Assembly: GCF_016862275.1 (NCBI RefSeq)
Contig: NZ_BOMQ01000077.1
Coordinates: 82,361 to 146,360, forward strand
Length of the DNA: 64,000 bases
Direction of reading: 5' to 3'
Origin: Actinoplanes nipponensis
Lineage (GTDB): Bacteria > Actinomycetota > Actinomycetes > Mycobacteriales > Micromonosporaceae
Each line of letters opens with the position of its first letter. Within the stretch, counting starts at the first letter, position 1. Below, piece after piece: positions 56,208 to 64,000 of the stretch. The notes below the pieces were generated by a model. The model ran no database searches. It was not told the DNA's origin and saw nothing but the letters and a program-made list of their open reading frames with translations. The position numbers and the translations under genes are program-made.

Positions 56208-57371
56208 GTGATCGAGCGCAGTCGCCGGGTCCGCGCGGGCGCCGTGACGCTGGGCGCGGTGCTGGCCCTGACCACCGCGTGCAGCTTCGGCCCGCCGGAG
56301 CCGGACGTGGCCGGCGAGCCGCCGAACCTGCCGACCCCGTCCGCCTCGGCCGGGCCGGACAGCAGCGGCGAGGCCGCGGCGGCGGCCACCGTGCTGGCCA
56401 AGGGCCTCAAGGTGCCGTGGGGCCTGGCCTTCCTGCCGGACGGCGCGGCCCTGGTCACCGAGCGGGACACCGCTCGCATCCTGCGGGTCGGCCCGGAGTC
56501 GGACACCGAGGGACTGAAGGTCACCGAGGTGCAGCGGCTCACCGAGGCCACCCCCGGCGGCGACGGCGGCCTGCTGGGCATCGCGGTCTCGCCGAAGTAC
56601 GCGACCGACGCCACCGTGTTCGTCTACTACTCGACGGCCAAGGACAACCGCGTCGCCAAGCTCAAGCTCAAGGGCAAGCCGCAGCCCATCCTGACGGGCA
56701 TCCCGCACTCGGCCGACGACAACGGCGGCCAACTCGCGTTCGGCCCCGACGGCATGCTCTACGTGACCACCGGCGACGGGTCCGCGAGCGGCAACCAGGC
56801 GCAGAACCCGAAGAGCCTGGGCGGCAAGATCCTGCGGATCACCACCGCCGGCAAGCCGGCGCCCGGCAACCCGGTCAAGGACTCGCCGGTCTGGTCCTCC
56901 GGTCACCGCAACGTGCAGGGCATAGCCTGGGACAAGGCCAAGAAGATGTACGCCGGTGAGTCGGATCAGAAGAAGACGGGTGAGCTGAACGTCATCCGCA
57001 AGGGCGGGAACTACGGCTGGCCCAAGGCGGACGGCCCCGGCTCGGACGCCAAGTTCACCGATCCGGTGGTGAGCTGGCCGATCGCGGACTCGTCCTGCGC
57101 CGGCGTCGCGGTGCTGGAGAGCATGGTCGCGACCGCCTGCCTGCAGGGACGGCGGGTGTGGATGGTCGACGTGACCGGCAACGGCACCCTGCTGGGCCGG
57201 CCCAAGGCGGTGCTCAACGACGAGTTCGGCCGGCTGCGCGCGCTGATCACCGCGCCGGACGGCTCGCTCTGGGTCACGACGTCCAACCAGGAGGAGGGCG
57301 GCGAGCCGGCCCCGGACGACGATCAGATCATCCGTCTGGTGTTCTCCGACGGCGGAGCCGGCCGGAGCTGA
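56208..57371 (+). CDS. Sugar (glucose/sorbosone) dehydrogenase-like lipoprotein
   Basis: A 387-aa lipoprotein: the signal ends in LALTTACSF (lipobox Cys about residue 25), then a Pro/Ser-rich spacer. A six-bladed PQQ-dependent glucose/sorbosone-dehydrogenase-like propeller follows: VPWGLAFLPDGAALVTERDTARILRV, TPGGDGGLLGIAVSPKYATD, GGQLAFGPDGMLYVTTGDGSASGNQAQNP, WSSGHRNVQGIAWDKAKKMYAGESD, GGNYGWPKADGPG. The HRN and ESD motifs fit the catalytic region. It is anchored outside the cell and probably oxidises a sugar, if PQQ is available. GTG at 56208 has GAGGAGG upstream. Confidence 0.85.
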   Translation: MIERSRRVRAGAVTLGAVLALTTACSFGPPEPDVAGEPPNLPTPSASAGPDSSGEAAAAATVLAKGLKVPWGLAFLPDGAALVTERDTARILRVGPESDTEGLKVTEVQRLTEATPGGDGGLLGIAVSPKYATDATVFVYYSTAKDNRVAKLKLKGKPQPILTGIPHSADDNGGQLAFGPDGMLYVTTGDGSASGNQAQNPKSLGGKILRITTAGKPAPGNPVKDSPVWSSGHRNVQGIAWDKAKKMYAGESDQKKTGELNVIRKGGNYGWPKADGPGSDAKFTDPVVSWPIADSSCAGVAVLESMVATACLQGRRVWMVDVTGNGTLLGRPKAVLNDEFGRLRALITAPDGSLWVTTSNQEEGGEPAPDDDQIIRLVFSDGGAGRS

Positions 57372-57422
57372 CCGTCGCCGCTGTTTGGCGACCGGCGCAC
57401 GGGGGCAGGTTTGTTGTTGACC

Positions 57423-59021
57423 ATGAATGAGACGATCTCCCGCGCCCGTGCGGCAGTGGTCCGCACCTGGCAGCGGCCCTGGGCCCGGCGGTTGAGCGTC
57501 TGGGCGGCCGTGCTGGCCGTCAGCCTGACCGGCGTCGTCGTGGGCACCATGCTCTTCGCCCAGTCGGAGATCGCCGTCGGCCCGTTCCGGGCCGACATGT
57601 CGATCAGCCCGTCCGTCGAGGGCGGCACCGAGGTCGACATCCCGCCGCTGGGCTCGCTGCACCTGGACAGCCACGACGGCCCCATCCACCTCAAGGTCAA
57701 CCTGGGCTCGCTGGACCAGGAACGCACCGAGGCGCTGATCGACGACCCGACGGCGATCAGCGCCGCCGGGCAGTCGGCGGTGGACGACGTGACCAAGGGC
57801 GTGCTGCAGCTGGGGCTGCGGGCGCTCGGCGCGGCGATCGTCTGCGCGCTGATCCTGTCCGCGCTGATCTTCCGCAACATCCGCCGGGTGGCCGCGGCCG
57901 GCGTGCTGGCGCTGGTGGTGACCGGCGGCAGCCTGGGGCTGGCCGCGGGCACGATCCGGCCGGACGCGATCAGCGAGCCCCGGTACGAGGGCCTGCTGGT
58001 CAACGCCCCCGCGGTGGTCGGTGACGCGCGGCGCATCGCCGACAACTACGGCCGGTACGCCGACCAGCTCCAGCAGCTGGTCAGCAACGTCAGCCGCATC
58101 TACACCACGGTGTCGGCGCTGCCGGTGTTCGAGCCGGCCACCAACACGACCCGCATCCTGCACGTCTCCGACCTGCACCTGAACCCGTCCTCCTGGGGCG
58201 TCATCCGGACCGTCGTCAAGCAGTGGGACATCGACGCGGTGGTCGACACCGGTGACATCGTGGACTGGGGCAGCAGCGCCGAGACCTCGTACGTGAGCTC
58301 CATCGGGCAGCTCGGGGTGCCGTACATCTACGTGCGGGGCAACCACGACTCGATGGCGATCCAGGAGGCCGTGGCCCGGCAGAAGAACGCCACGGTGCTC
58401 GACGACACGACGGTGACGATCAACGGTCTGACCTTCGCCGGCATCGGCGACCCGGAGTTCACCCCGGACAAGAGCGAGCCCCCGCCGGACGCCGGCGACC
58501 CGGCCGTCTCGCCCCTGCTGACCAGCGGCGAGCGTCTGGCCGCGACGATCCGCGGGGGCGGCACGAAGGTGGACGTGGCGCTCGTGCACGACCCGGCGAT
58601 GGCGCCGCCGCTGTCCGGCGCGGTGCCGCTGGTGCTCGCCGGCCACACGCACAAGCGCGAGGTGAGCGTGCTGGCGGCGCCGTCCCCGGCGGCCTCCCCG
58701 TCGGTGGCGCCGAGCCCGTCGGCGGTGGTCGAGCCCCCGCAGGAGACGCGCCTGCTGGTCGAGGGGTCGAGCGGCGGGGCGGGCCTGCGCGGGCTGGAGA
58801 AGGAGGCGCCGACGCCGTTGATGATGTCGGTGCTCTACTTCGACGAGACCCACGCGCTGAAGGCCTACGACGACATCCAGCTGGGCGGCACCGGCGAGCA
58901 GAACGTGACCATGCAGCGCAAGCTGGTCGGCGTGGACGAGCCGGAGCCGACCACCGACCCGTCGGTCTTCAACGGCGTCACGCCGGGCGTCAACCCGAGC
59001 AGTGCCCCGCCGGGCCGCTGA
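57423..59021 (+). CDS. Membrane metallophosphoesterase
   Basis: A 532-aa protein: one N-terminal membrane helix (LSVWAAVLAVSLTGVVVGTMLF), an extracellular part (residues about 50-140), two more helices (LGLRALGAAIVCALILSALIF and AAAGVLALVVTGGSLGLAAG), then a calcineurin-like phosphoesterase domain. The metal motifs are VSDLHLNP, DTGDIVDWG, RGNHDSMA, VHDPAM and LAGHTHKREV, all intact. A low-complexity Pro/Ser/Ala linker (about 420-440) interrupts the C-terminal part. Presumed extracellular or periplasmic-side phosphoesterase; the substrate is unknown. Confidence 0.9.
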   Translation: MNETISRARAAVVRTWQRPWARRLSVWAAVLAVSLTGVVVGTMLFAQSEIAVGPFRADMSISPSVEGGTEVDIPPLGSLHLDSHDGPIHLKVNLGSLDQERTEALIDDPTAISAAGQSAVDDVTKGVLQLGLRALGAAIVCALILSALIFRNIRRVAAAGVLALVVTGGSLGLAAGTIRPDAISEPRYEGLLVNAPAVVGDARRIADNYGRYADQLQQLVSNVSRIYTTVSALPVFEPATNTTRILHVSDLHLNPSSWGVIRTVVKQWDIDAVVDTGDIVDWGSSAETSYVSSIGQLGVPYIYVRGNHDSMAIQEAVARQKNATVLDDTTVTINGLTFAGIGDPEFTPDKSEPPPDAGDPAVSPLLTSGERLAATIRGGGTKVDVALVHDPAMAPPLSGAVPLVLAGHTHKREVSVLAAPSPAASPSVAPSPSAVVEPPQETRLLVEGSSGGAGLRGLEKEAPTPLMMSVLYFDETHALKAYDDIQLGGTGEQNVTMQRKLVGVDEPEPTTDPSVFNGVTPGVNPSSAPPGR

Positions 59022-59046
59022 ACCGCCCGTTTGATCTAATACCGCC

Positions 59047-59451
59047 GTGTCCGGTCCGGTGGAGAACGAACCGCAGCATCCGTTGCCTGCGGCCCGCGCG
59101 GCAGCTCCGGGCGCCGTCCAGGCCGCGGCGATCCTGCTGTACGTCGGGGGCGGCCTGACCGTGGTGTTCGCGCTGGCCGGCCTCGGCTCCGGGGCCGCGC
59201 GGTCGACGGCGTACATGGTGTACGGGCTGTTCTACGTCGGGCTGGCCTATGGAGTGCAGCGGGGCCGGCGGTGGGCCCGACGGGCAGTCCTGGTCCTGTG
59301 CGCCGTCGGGGTCGCCCTCGCCGGCATCCTGCTCGTGACCTCAGGGGTGTCGTCGGCGGTCAGCACGGTGGCCTGGCCGCTGGTGTACGCGATCTTGTTG
59401 AGTACCGACACGGCCCGCGCCTGGTTCCGCCGAGACCGCCCGGAGGCGTGA
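59047..59451 (+). CDS. Small four-helix membrane protein
   Basis: A 134-aa protein with four hydrophobic segments (VQAAAILLYVGGGLTVVFALAGL, STAYMVYGLFYVGLAYGVQ, RRAVLVLCAVGVALAGILLVT, STVAWPLVYAILLS), short charged ends and no motif. It resembles many short actinobacterial membrane proteins of unknown function. GTG at 59047 lies 26 nt after the metallophosphoesterase stop; a TCTAATACC hexamer-like sequence lies just upstream. Confidence 0.7.
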   Translation: MSGPVENEPQHPLPAARAAAPGAVQAAAILLYVGGGLTVVFALAGLGSGAARSTAYMVYGLFYVGLAYGVQRGRRWARRAVLVLCAVGVALAGILLVTSGVSSAVSTVAWPLVYAILLSTDTARAWFRRDRPEA

Positions 59452-59619
59452 CCGGCAGCTCCCGGCCGATGGCGGGACGGCGCCCGCTCCCCGGCGGGGC
59501 CGCCGTCAGGCGGGCTCTCCACCGCTCTCAGCCCGGATGCCGGCGTGATCAGGCCGGGACGGCAGCGCCCGGCCCCGTGTGCCACAGGACCGGACGCCGC
59601 CCGTACCGTCAAAAAGAGA

Positions 59620-61113
59620 TCAGGAAAGCCGCTCGAGGATCAGTTCCCGGACGGTCTTGGCGTCCGCCTGGCCCCGCGTGGTCTTCATGACCGCGCCCAC
59701 CAGGGCGCCCGCCGCCGCGACCTTGCCGTCGCGGATCTTCGCAGCGATGTCCGGGTTGGCGGCGATGGCCTCGTCGACCGCCGCCGTGAGCGCGCCCGTG
59801 TCGGAGACGACGCCCAGGCCGCGGGCCTCGATGACGGCTGCCGGGTCGCCCTCGCCCGCCACGACGGCCTCGAGGACCTGGCGGGCCAGCTTGTCGTTGA
59901 GCTTGCCCTCGTCGACCAGGCCCTGCAGCTGGGCCACCTGCGCCGGCGTGGCCCCGACCGCGGCCAGTTCCACCCCGGTCTCGTTGGCGCGGCGGGCCAG
60001 CTCGCCCATCCACCACTTGCGGGCGCCGGCCGGGGTGGCGCCGGCCGCGATGGTCTGCTCGATCAGCTCGATGGCGCCGGCGTTGGCGACCGACTGCATG
60101 TCGACGGTGGAGATGCCCCACTCCTCGGCCAGCCGGGCCCGCTTCACGCTGGGCATCTCGGGCAGGCCCGCCTTGAGCTCGGCCACCCACGCGGTGTCGG
60201 GCGCGATCGGCACGAGGTCGGGCTCGGGGAAGTAGCGGTAGTCGGTGGCGGTCTCCTTGGAGCGGCCCGGCCGGGTGTCGCCGGTGGTCTCCTGGAAGTG
60301 CCGGGTCTCCTGGAAGATCCGGGTGCCCTCGTTGAGCAGGCTCGCCTGCCGGATGATCTCCGATCGGACCGCCCGCTCGACCGAGCGCAGCGAGTTGACG
60401 TTCTTGGTCTCCGTCCGGGTGCCCCACTCCTCGCCCGGCAGGTTCAGCGAGGTGTTCACGTCGCAGCGCATCGAGCCCTGCTCCATGCGCACGTCGGAGA
60501 CGTCCAGCGAGCGGATGATGTCGCGCAGCTCGGTCACGTACGCCTTGGCGACCTCGGGCGCCCGGGCGCCGATGCCGGGCACCGGCTTGGTGACGATCTC
60601 CACCAGCGGGATGCCGGCCCGGTTGTAGTCGACCAGCGACTCGGTGGCGCCGTGGATGCGCCCGGTGGCCCCGCCGACGTGCAGCGTCTTGCCGGTGTCC
60701 TCCTCGAGGTGCACCCGCTCGATCTCGATCCGCACCGTCTCGCCGTCGACCAGCACGTCGACGTAGCCGTCCACGCACAGCGGCTCGTCGTACTGGCTGG
60801 TCTGGAAGTTCTTCGGCATGTCCGGGTAGAAGTAGTTCTTCCGGGCCATCCGGCACCACGGCGCGATGTCGCAGTTGAGCGCGAGCCCGATCCGGATGGT
60901 GGCCTCGATGGCGGCGCGGTTGGCCACCGGCAGCGCCCCGGGCAGGCCGAGGCAGACCGGGCACACCTGGGTGTTGGGCTCCGCGCCGAACTCGGTCGGG
61001 CAGGCACAGAACATCTTCGTGTTCGTGCCCAGCTCGACGTGCGTCTCCAGGCCGATGACCGGCTCGTAACGGGCGATCGCGTCCTCGTACGAGGGCAACG
61101 CGGTGGTCGTCAT
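59620..61113 (-). CDS. gatB: Asp/Glu-tRNA amidotransferase subunit B
   Basis: A 497-aa GatB: YEPVIGLETHVELGTNTKMFCACP at the start, then Cys-rich NTQVCPVCLGLPGALPVAN (zinc-related), YFYPDMPKNFQTSQYDEPLC, RIHLEED-type RVHLEEDTGKTLH, VDYNRAGIPLVEIVTKP, and EQGSMRCDVNTSLN. The C-terminal YqeY-like tail domain is present. It selects Glu-tRNA(Gln) or Asp-tRNA(Asn) and phosphorylates the aminoacyl group. The ATG at 61113 overlaps the gatA stop. The presence of tRNA-Gln(CTG) at 1227-1298 in the same window fits the indirect Gln-tRNA route. Confidence 0.96.
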   Translation of the reverse strand: MTTTALPSYEDAIARYEPVIGLETHVELGTNTKMFCACPTEFGAEPNTQVCPVCLGLPGALPVANRAAIEATIRIGLALNCDIAPWCRMARKNYFYPDMPKNFQTSQYDEPLCVDGYVDVLVDGETVRIEIERVHLEEDTGKTLHVGGATGRIHGATESLVDYNRAGIPLVEIVTKPVPGIGARAPEVAKAYVTELRDIIRSLDVSDVRMEQGSMRCDVNTSLNLPGEEWGTRTETKNVNSLRSVERAVRSEIIRQASLLNEGTRIFQETRHFQETTGDTRPGRSKETATDYRYFPEPDLVPIAPDTAWVAELKAGLPEMPSVKRARLAEEWGISTVDMQSVANAGAIELIEQTIAAGATPAGARKWWMGELARRANETGVELAAVGATPAQVAQLQGLVDEGKLNDKLARQVLEAVVAGEGDPAAVIEARGLGVVSDTGALTAAVDEAIAANPDIAAKIRDGKVAAAGALVGAVMKTTRGQADAKTVRELILERLS

Positions 61114-62597
61114 GCTCGCGCCTCCAGCGACGGTGGGGTCAGGGTGCCGACCGCCGACTCGAGGGCGGCGGCGACCCGGTACATCCGGTCGTCGGCCATC
61201 GTCGGCGCCATCACCTGGAAGCCGACCGGCAGCCCCTCGGAGAGCCCGCACGGCACCGAGATGGCCGGCCCGCCGTACAGGTTCGTCGGGATGGTGTAGA
61301 GGTCGGCCAGATACATCTGGTACGGGTCGCTCGTGCGCGAGCCGAACGGGAAGGCGACGAACGGCGTGGTCGGCGAGATGAGCACGTCGACCCGCTCGAA
61401 CGCGGAGGTGAAGTCGCGCGTGATGAGCGTGCGGACCTTCTGCGCCTGGCCGTAGTAGGCGTCGTAGTAGCCGCTGGACAGCGCGTACGTGCCGAGGATG
61501 ATCCGGCGCTTGACCTCAGGGCCGAAACCGGCCTCCCGGGTCAGCGACATGACCTCCTCCAGCGAGCGGTTGCCGTCGTCACCGACCCGCAGGCCGTACC
61601 GGACGCCGTCGAAGCGGGCCAGGTTGGACGACGCCTCGCTGGGGGCGATCAGGTAGTAGGCCGGCAGCGCGTACTCGAAGTGCGGGCAGGAGATCTCCAC
61701 GACCTCGGCGCCCAGCTTGACCAGCGCCTCGACCGACTCGTGGAAGGCCGCCAGCACGCCGGGCTCGGCGCCCTCGCCGGCGAACTCCTTGACCAGGCCC
61801 AGCTTGACCCCGGTGAGGTCACCGCCGGCGCCCCGGCGGGCGGCCGCGACGACGTCGGGCACGGGCTGCGGGATGGAGGTCGAGTCGCGCGGGTCGTGGC
61901 CGGCGATCACCGCGTGCAGCAGCGCGGCGTCCTCGACCGTCCGGGCGCAGGGGCCGGGAGTGTCGAGCGAGGACGAGAACGCGATGAGGCCGTACCGGGA
62001 GGTGCCGCCGTACGTCGGCTTGGCGCCGACCGTGCCGGTGACCGCGCCCGGCTGCCGGATGGAACCGCCGGTGTCCGTGCCGATGGCCAGCGGCGCCTCG
62101 TAGGCCGCGAGCGACGCGGCGCTGCCGCCGCCGGAGCCGCCCGGGATGCGCCCGAGATCCCACGGGTTGTTGGTGGGCCCGTAGGCGGAGTACTCGGTGG
62201 AGGACCCCATGGCGAACTCGTCCATGTTGGTCTTGCCGAGCATCACCGTGCCGGCGGCACGCAGCCGCTGCACGATCGTCGCGTCGTAGGGCGGCTTCCA
62301 GCCCTCAAGGATCTTGGAGGCGGCGGTGGTGGGAATGCCCCGCGTCGCGATCACGTCCTTGACGGCGACCGGCACCCCGGCCAGCGGCCCGAGCTCCTCG
62401 CCCCGCGCCCGCTGCTCGTCGACGGCGCGGGCGGCGGCCAGCGCACCCTCGCGATCCACGTGCAGGAAGGCGTGCACCCGCTCGTCGACGGCGGCGATCC
62501 GGTCGAGGTGCGCGGTCGCGACCTCCACGGCGGACGCGTCGCCCTTGCTGATCAGGCCGGCGACCTGCGCAGCGGTCATCCTGGTGACGTCCGTCAC
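61110..62597 (-). CDS. gatA: Asp/Glu-tRNA amidotransferase subunit A
   Basis: A 495-aa amidase-signature enzyme that releases ammonia from glutamine. Catalytic triad Lys in PVAVKDVI, Ser and Ser in the block PGGSGGGSAASLAAYEAPLAIGTDTGGSIRQPG, all intact. The C-terminal TIPTNLYGGPAISVPCGLSEGLPVGFQVM is typical. GTG at 62597 begins 5 nt after the gatC stop with GAGGAGGA upstream, and the stop overlaps gatB, so the gatCAB operon is fully coupled. Confidence 0.96.
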   Translation of the reverse strand: MTDVTRMTAAQVAGLISKGDASAVEVATAHLDRIAAVDERVHAFLHVDREGALAAARAVDEQRARGEELGPLAGVPVAVKDVIATRGIPTTAASKILEGWKPPYDATIVQRLRAAGTVMLGKTNMDEFAMGSSTEYSAYGPTNNPWDLGRIPGGSGGGSAASLAAYEAPLAIGTDTGGSIRQPGAVTGTVGAKPTYGGTSRYGLIAFSSSLDTPGPCARTVEDAALLHAVIAGHDPRDSTSIPQPVPDVVAAARRGAGGDLTGVKLGLVKEFAGEGAEPGVLAAFHESVEALVKLGAEVVEISCPHFEYALPAYYLIAPSEASSNLARFDGVRYGLRVGDDGNRSLEEVMSLTREAGFGPEVKRRIILGTYALSSGYYDAYYGQAQKVRTLITRDFTSAFERVDVLISPTTPFVAFPFGSRTSDPYQMYLADLYTIPTNLYGGPAISVPCGLSEGLPVGFQVMAPTMADDRMYRVAAALESAVGTLTPPSLEARA

Positions 62598-62602
62598 GGC
62601 GC

Positions 62603-62902
62603 TCAGTCCTCCTCGTCCAGGATGCGCGGCACGCGGAACCGGCCCTCGGCGGAATCGGGCGCGCCGGAGAGCGCCTCCTCCTGAGTGAGGCACGGCTGCA
62701 CGACGTCGTCGCGGTAGATGTTGGTCAGCGGCACGGAATGCGAGGTCGGCGGGATGTCGTCGGCGGCCACGTCACCGATCCGGGCGACCGACTGCAGGAT
62801 GACGTCGAGCTGGCCGGCGAACCGGTCGAGCTCCTGCTCGGTCACGGCGAGCCGCGACAGGCGCGCGAGATGCGCGACCTCTTCGCGGGAGATGGCGGCC
62901 AT
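62603..62902 (-). CDS. gatC: Asp/Glu-tRNA amidotransferase subunit C
   Basis: A 99-aa linker subunit that wraps around GatA: ISREEVAHLARLSRLAVTEQELDRFAGQLDVILQSVARI is the helical part, and the late RDDVVQPCLTQEEALSGAPDSAEGRFRVPRIL is the usual C-terminal extended segment. ATG at 62902 has AAGGGGG upstream. First gene of gatCAB; upstream lies only repeat-rich non-coding DNA. Confidence 0.95.
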   Translation of the reverse strand: MAAISREEVAHLARLSRLAVTEQELDRFAGQLDVILQSVARIGDVAADDIPPTSHSVPLTNIYRDDVVQPCLTQEEALSGAPDSAEGRFRVPRILDEED

Positions 62903-63780
62903 CGTGCCCCCTTGGTGTGGATGTCGCTGACCCGGGAAGTCTATTTCTTGCGGGGTGGGGGGTGGGCGGCGGCTCCCCGGTCTGTGGATAAGTCGTGGTC
63001 TTGGGGATCGGGTTTTATTGCGGGATTTGTCGTGCGTGGGTGCATGGTGCTGACCGTCGCTCCCGCCGAATGCCTTCTGATTGCAGGGTTTTATTCGGGT
63101 TGGGGTGGGTGCGGGGTTGGGGTTTGGGGTGCGGGGGGGGTTGGTTCCGGGGGGCACTCGGGCCGCGGTTGGCACTTGGCCTGGTTGGCATTTGGGGCTC
63201 GGCCGGCGTGTGAGCTCGGCCGGGGTTGGGCTCGGCCGGCGCTTGGGCTCGGCCGGCGCTCGGGCTCGGCCGGCGCTCGGGCTCGGCCGGCGCTCGGGCT
63301 CGGCCGATGTTCGGATCCAGCAGGATGCTCTAGATCCAGCCGACGTTGGGCCCGCCGAGGTTCTCGCCATCAGCCCATCTCGCATCTCAGCCAGGTCGCG
63401 CCTCGGCGCTCCATCAATCCGCCTTCTGAACCGCGCGGACAATCTGCCTCGGGCAACCTGGGTGCCTGAGCCGAACCTTCAGCCCACGCCGACCGCGCAA
63501 TTCACCATTCCTGGGCAGCTCCCGGCGCCATGGCGAGCCTCTTCACCGTGGTCGCGCAGCGTCCCACCTCGGCTAGCTTCCTGCCTCGGCCAGCTTCCCG
63601 TCTCGCCCAGCCGCCCGCCACGTCCGAACTTCGGCACGTCCTCCCCCTCCCGCCCGGCGGCTTGGTGCTTCTGCGCAGAGCCACCCGGCCGTCACCCGCT
63701 GGAGCCGCCACACCCATAAGGTGCTCTTCTCGCTGAATCTTGAAGCGCCACGGCCCAGAAACCGACCCGAACTCTCCAAG
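62903..63780. other. Long intergenic region upstream of gatC
   Basis: About 880 bp with no gene I can support. A G-rich, T-containing stretch (about 62950-63200) has poly-G runs and TTGGG/TTCGGG words on the plus strand. It is followed by the 17-bp tandem repeat (63198-63315) and then a C-rich tract with frequent CTCGGCCAG/CTCGGC words. Codon usage in all frames lacks the usual third-position G/C pattern, and several frames have only repeats. The gatC promoter should lie within the first 150 bp. Confidence 0.55.
63198..63315. repeat. 17-bp tandem repeats
   Basis: Seven copies of CTCGGCCGGCGCTCGGG-like units spaced 16-17 bp apart (starts near 63198, 63215, 63231, 63248, 63265, 63282 and 63299). 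The central copies are nearly identical and the outer ones diverge. Not in a coding frame that makes sense. Confidence 0.85.
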
Positions 63781-63825
63781 ATCCGCGCGGGGCGGCCGGA
63801 CGGCGGGCGGGCGGGCGGGCGAGCG

Positions 63826-64000
63826 AGCGGCCGAGCAAGCGGCCGAGCAAGCAGCCGAGCAAGCAGCCGAGCAAGCAGCCGAGCAAGCGGCCGAGCAAGC
63901 GGCCGAGCAAGCGGCCGAGCAGACGGACGGGCAAGCGGCCGAGCAGACGGACGGGCAAGCGGCCGAGCAGACGGACGGGCAAGCGGCCGAGCAGACGGAC
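63826..64000. repeat. 12-bp and 24-bp tandem repeats running off the right edge
   Basis: Units of CGGCCGAGCAAG or CAGCCGAGCAAG (12 bp) repeat about eight times, then change to a 24-bp unit (CGGCCGAGCAGA followed by CGGACGGGCAAG) that repeats to the window end. A GGGC run precedes them. On the plus strand the frame encodes Ala-Ala-Glu-Gln then Thr-Asp-Gly-Gln-Ala-Ala-Glu-Gln units; on the minus strand Leu-Leu-Gly-Arg. Whether it is coding cannot be decided here. Confidence 0.85.

Noticed and set aside
63826..64000. CRISPR array
   Set aside because: The repeats are contiguous 12/24-bp units with no unique spacers and no cas genes in the window.

Overview
This is a very GC-rich actinobacterial chromosome segment, most consistent with a Micromonosporaceae genome (Actinoplanes-like). 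The grounds are strong G/C bias at third codon positions, frequent GTG starts, many start codons with no Shine-Dalgarno but a TAnnnT hexamer just upstream, and the linkage of gatCAB, the ilv/leu/ser genes and cimA. I saw no phage, transposase, CRISPR array or rRNA. Assignments rest on motifs and family resemblance read by eye; no database search was run.

Left part (1-16.8 kb): a cut membrane-protein gene and a metallo-beta-lactamase-fold hydrolase; tRNA-Glu and tRNA-Gln with a terminator; two decayed gene remnants; a fumarylacetoacetase-family hydrolase; a three-gene ABC exporter/HTH operon divergent from an alpha/beta hydrolase across a palindromic operator; a 3-methyladenine-glycosylase-like protein; arfB; several secreted proteins; a pair of M16 peptidases (one with, one without the zinc site); a Tat-type six-hairpin glycosidase-like protein behind a LacI-type palindrome; and cimA behind an attenuator-like leader.

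Centre (16.8-35.5 kb): branched-chain amino acid and serine synthesis dominates: cimA, ilvE, leuB, serA, ilvC-ilvN-ilvB and divergent ilvD. Together with cimA (citramalate route to 2-oxobutyrate) they supply most steps to isoleucine and valine and part of leucine synthesis. cimA and ilvBNC have leader hairpins with U-tracts and short candidate leader peptides. Interspersed are a tyrosine phosphatase, an orphan glycosyltransferase, two unknown proteins, mannosyl-3-phosphoglycerate synthase and a GGDEF-EAL protein.

Right part (35.5-64 kb): a lytic-transglycosylase-like protein; a CHAT (caspase-like) TPR protein coupled to a small effector-associated-like protein; a divergent methionyl-tRNA synthetase preceded by a Met-rich upstream ORF; a beta-mannosidase/sugar ABC importer operon divergent from its LacI regulator; a second GGDEF-EAL protein paralogous to the first; an Asp-box (BNR) protein coupled to a MoaD/ThiS-like protein ending in GG; a D-2-hydroxyacid dehydrogenase; a sugar dehydrogenase-like lipoprotein; a membrane metallophosphoesterase; and gatCAB. 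The last 1.1 kb has no convincing gene and holds two different short tandem-repeat tracts.

The most notable items are the CHAT/TPR two-gene module, the second MetRS with its Met-rich leader, the amino-acid attenuators, the alpha/beta hydrolase that lacks its nucleophile serine, and the unknown gene pair at 18.8-20.2 kb, one member of which carries an amyloid-motif-like tail.
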